A stretch of DNA of 64,000 nt from NCBI GenBank assembly GCA_964564635.1, contig CAZMAR010000003.1, positions 130,740-194,739 of the forward strand. Direction: 5' to 3'. Each line of letters begins with the position of its first letter. Within the stretch, counting starts at the first letter, position 1. The notes under the pieces are model-generated. The model was not told where the DNA came from. It saw only the letters and a program-made list of their open reading frames with translations, and did no database searches. Both the position numbers and the translations under genes were made by a program. Below, in pieces: positions 62,104 to 64,000 of this stretch. The stretch comes from Tepidaquicella sp964564635 (lineage in GTDB: Bacteria > Bacteroidota > Ignavibacteria > Tepidaquicellales > Tepidaquicellaceae).

Positions 62104-64000
62104 ATGAAAAAAATTTTATTCATACTTTTAAGTATTATATCCCTACACAGTATCAACGCCCAAATCTTCAATGATGATATTAAAAGTATTTTAGTCTTAC
62201 AGGATTCCAGAATCCTTGGGGAGAATAATATTTTACTAAGTTATTTAAATAGCAACAGTGAAGAAATAATAATTAAAACTTTAGTTGCATTATCAAATAT
62301 ACAGGATACCACAACTGTATTTGCAATTCAAAATATGTTAAATCACAAAAATATAGCCATAAGAAAACAGGCAGCCTATACTCTTGGCGAAATTTATTGT
62401 TACGAATCAAAATTAATGTTGGAAAATTCTCTCTTAAAAGAAAAAGAAATTGAAGTTAAGAAAGAGATTATCAACTCTCTTGGAAAAGTTGGAGACAACA
62501 ATTCCTTAGAAATATTGACATCACTTGATAATAAAAACGATGAAATAAACAGTGCCATAGCATTATCAATTGCAAGATTTGCAATCAGGAAAATTAAATC
62601 AGAAAGAGCAATTGACTTCCTCAAAAATATTCTTAAAACAGATTTCGGCAATCAAACTGAAAACAACCTTGCCTATGCATTTTTCAGAATAAGAGATGAA
62701 AAATTACTTTCTAAAGCAGAGGAGGATTTAAAGATTCTGACTGGTTCAAATAGTCCTTTTACAAGAATGTGGGCATATTATGCTTTAGGTTACATAGGTA
62801 ATCCTGAAAATTTATCTATAATTTATAATAATTATAAAAATGAAACTGATTGGAGAGTAAAAGTAAATATATTAAACTCTCTTATGAATTATATTAATAA
62901 AAATAATTTATGCATTTCTGATAATATGGCAGACCTTCTATTAGAAGGAAAAAATGACAATAATGAAAATGTTAGAATCACAGCTTTAAAGCAAATAGGA
63001 GAAATATTTTCAAAATTACCTGAAAATAATAAATTAGAAGAAAAAATTCTTTCAGAACTTGAATCCTGTTTTAATAAAAACATATCATTAAATTATTATG
63101 AAATAGGAGAAGCATTACTTGCTTATGCAAAAATTAAGAAAGATAAAGCTACAGATTTCCTTTTAAAATTTCTTGCGGAAACCGATAACTATGCATTAAA
63201 ACCTTATATAATAACATCATTCAAAAATTTATCTGATTATAAATTATATAAAAAATTAAAAGAACAAATTTCCCATGATTTGAATAAATATGTTGAAGAA
63301 AAAGGAATGGTCTTTACTGAAATTATAGAAGATAATACACTTGCGAATATTTATCTATCCTATATTGATTTGCTTAATTCATTCATTGATAGGATTGAGG
63401 AGAAAGATTGCAATGAAATTAGACTAATATTTTCTGAATTTCTTAATTCAAAAGACCCAAGAATTGTAGAATTATGTATTAACTCACTTAATAATGAAAG
63501 ATTTAATAAATATCGAAATGAAACAGCTATGGTTTTATTATATGACTATAACAATTTACAATATCCAAAGGATAAAGAAGTTATGAAATTGTTTATAGAA
63601 GAATTTGGTTATTTGGAATTAAAAGAGTCAACTGAAATTTTAAAAAATAATTTAAACTCCCCTGACTATGAAATAGGGAAATTATCTGCTGATGTATTAC
63701 AAAAATTAACATCAGAAAGATACACATTTTCGGCAAAAAGAAAAACATTTTACGACTGGAATTTTATTAACTCACTTTCAGAAAAAAAATTCGCAGAAAT
63801 ACATACCACAAAAGGAATAATAAAAATCAAATTGTTTTTAGAAGAAACCCCATTTACGGTCGCTAATTTTATACGACTTGCGGAATCAGGATTTTATAAC
63901 GGTACAGTTTTTCATAGAGTAATTCCAAATTTTGTTATTCAGGGCGGGGACCCAACAGGTACGGGTTGGGGAGGTCCCGATTATACCATAAGGACAGAGA
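62104..64000 (+). CDS. HEAT-repeat protein fused to cyclophilin-type peptidyl-prolyl isomerase (3' partial)
   Basis: The frame from ATG 62104 stays open to the window edge (632 codons) and is cut there. A signal peptide (MKKILFILLSIISLHSINA, as read from the DNA) precedes about 540 residues of helical HEAT-like repeats (for example AIRKQAAYTLGEIYCY, KKEIINSLGKVGDN, RFAIRKIKSERAIDFL). A cyclophilin domain then begins: AEIHTTKGIIKIKLFLEETPFTVANFIRLAESGFYNGTVFHRVIPNFVIQGGDPTGTGWGG, read in parts from 63790 to 63980, including the FHRV and QGGDP active-site segments. The domain order matches known HEAT-PPIase proteins of this phylum. Confidence 0.88.
   Translation, partial: MKKILFILLSIISLHSINAQIFNDDIKSILVLQDSRILGENNILLSYLNSNSEEIIIKTLVALSNIQDTTTVFAIQNMLNHKNIAIRKQAAYTLGEIYCYESKLMLENSLLKEKEIEVKKEIINSLGKVGDNNSLEILTSLDNKNDEINSAIALSIARFAIRKIKSERAIDFLKNILKTDFGNQTENNLAYAFFRIRDEKLLSKAEEDLKILTGSNSPFTRMWAYYALGYIGNPENLSIIYNNYKNETDWRVKVNILNSLMNYINKNNLCISDNMADLLLEGKNDNNENVRITALKQIGEIFSKLPENNKLEEKILSELESCFNKNISLNYYEIGEALLAYAKIKKDKATDFLLKFLAETDNYALKPYIITSFKNLSDYKLYKKLKEQISHDLNKYVEEKGMVFTEIIEDNTLANIYLSYIDLLNSFIDRIEEKDCNEIRLIFSEFLNSKDPRIVELCINSLNNERFNKYRNETAMVLLYDYNNLQYPKDKEVMKLFIEEFGYLELKESTEILKNNLNSPDYEIGKLSADVLQKLTSERYTFSAKRKTFYDWNFINSLSEKKFAEIHTTKGIIKIKLFLEETPFTVANFIRLAESGFYNGTVFHRVIPNFVIQGGDPTGTGWGGPDYTIRTE

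Overview
The window looks like a chromosome segment of an AT-rich, Gram-negative bacterium of the Bacteroidota/Chlorobi group, most likely an Ignavibacteria-type lineage. This is an inference from three signs. Five large secreted proteins end in a type IX secretion (T9SS) sorting domain with the NYPNPFNP signature. There are genes for Kdo, heptose and LPS core sugars and a SusC/TonB-like outer-membrane receptor. Coding and non-coding DNA is uniformly AT-rich, and only some genes have a clear Shine-Dalgarno sequence. I see no tRNA, rRNA, CRISPR array, insertion sequence or prophage.

Layout. 1-7.6 kb: the end of a T9SS cargo protein, a VWA/amidotransferase-like membrane protein, and three tandem SurA-like parvulin isomerases. 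7.9-10.7 kb: a tightly packed set of an isocitrate-dehydrogenase-like protein that has lost its active-site residues, a pterin carbinolamine dehydratase and a chromate transporter. 11.8-19.8 kb: methylmalonyl-CoA mutase (mutA, mutB) and its GTPase chaperone meaB, separated by an inverted T9SS cargo gene, then aat. 19.8-23.2 kb: nitroreductase-like protein, ROK sugar kinase, FG-GAP T9SS protein. 23.3-28.7 kb: a sparse accessory-looking region holding an RtcR-type CARF sensor protein, an ARPP-1/DUF6569 protein, an MscS channel, small secreted proteins and a DUF971 protein, with two long gene-free gaps.

28.8-32.8 kb: a dicarboxylate/glutamate symporter with an extra periplasmic domain, and a TonB-type receptor. 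33.0-39.0 kb: core translation genes rplM-rpsI, then rpsB-tsf-pyrH-frr, running into waaA and gmhA of LPS core synthesis; the rpsB leader can fold into nested and alternative hairpins. 39.0-48.3 kb: one long leftward gene string of nth, three GT9 heptosyltransferase-like genes, a DegT aminotransferase, prs, a lipoyl E2 acyltransferase and a subtilisin. 48.5-52.3 kb: an OPT peptide transporter, a PqqD-like protein and an Xaa-His dipeptidase, probably a peptide uptake and breakdown unit. 52.5-64 kb: T9SS cargo proteins, an aldo/keto reductase, zinc-ribbon proteins, an M49-like metallopeptidase, hypothetical secreted proteins, and a HEAT-repeat/cyclophilin fusion cut by the window edge.

The items I would look at first are the CARF + ARPP-1 neighbourhood (a possible nucleotide-signalled stress or defence locus without CRISPR), the degenerate isocitrate dehydrogenase, the OPT-PqqD-PepD unit, the symporter insertion and the rpsB leader. 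Family assignments come from reading the sequences by eye; no database search was run.
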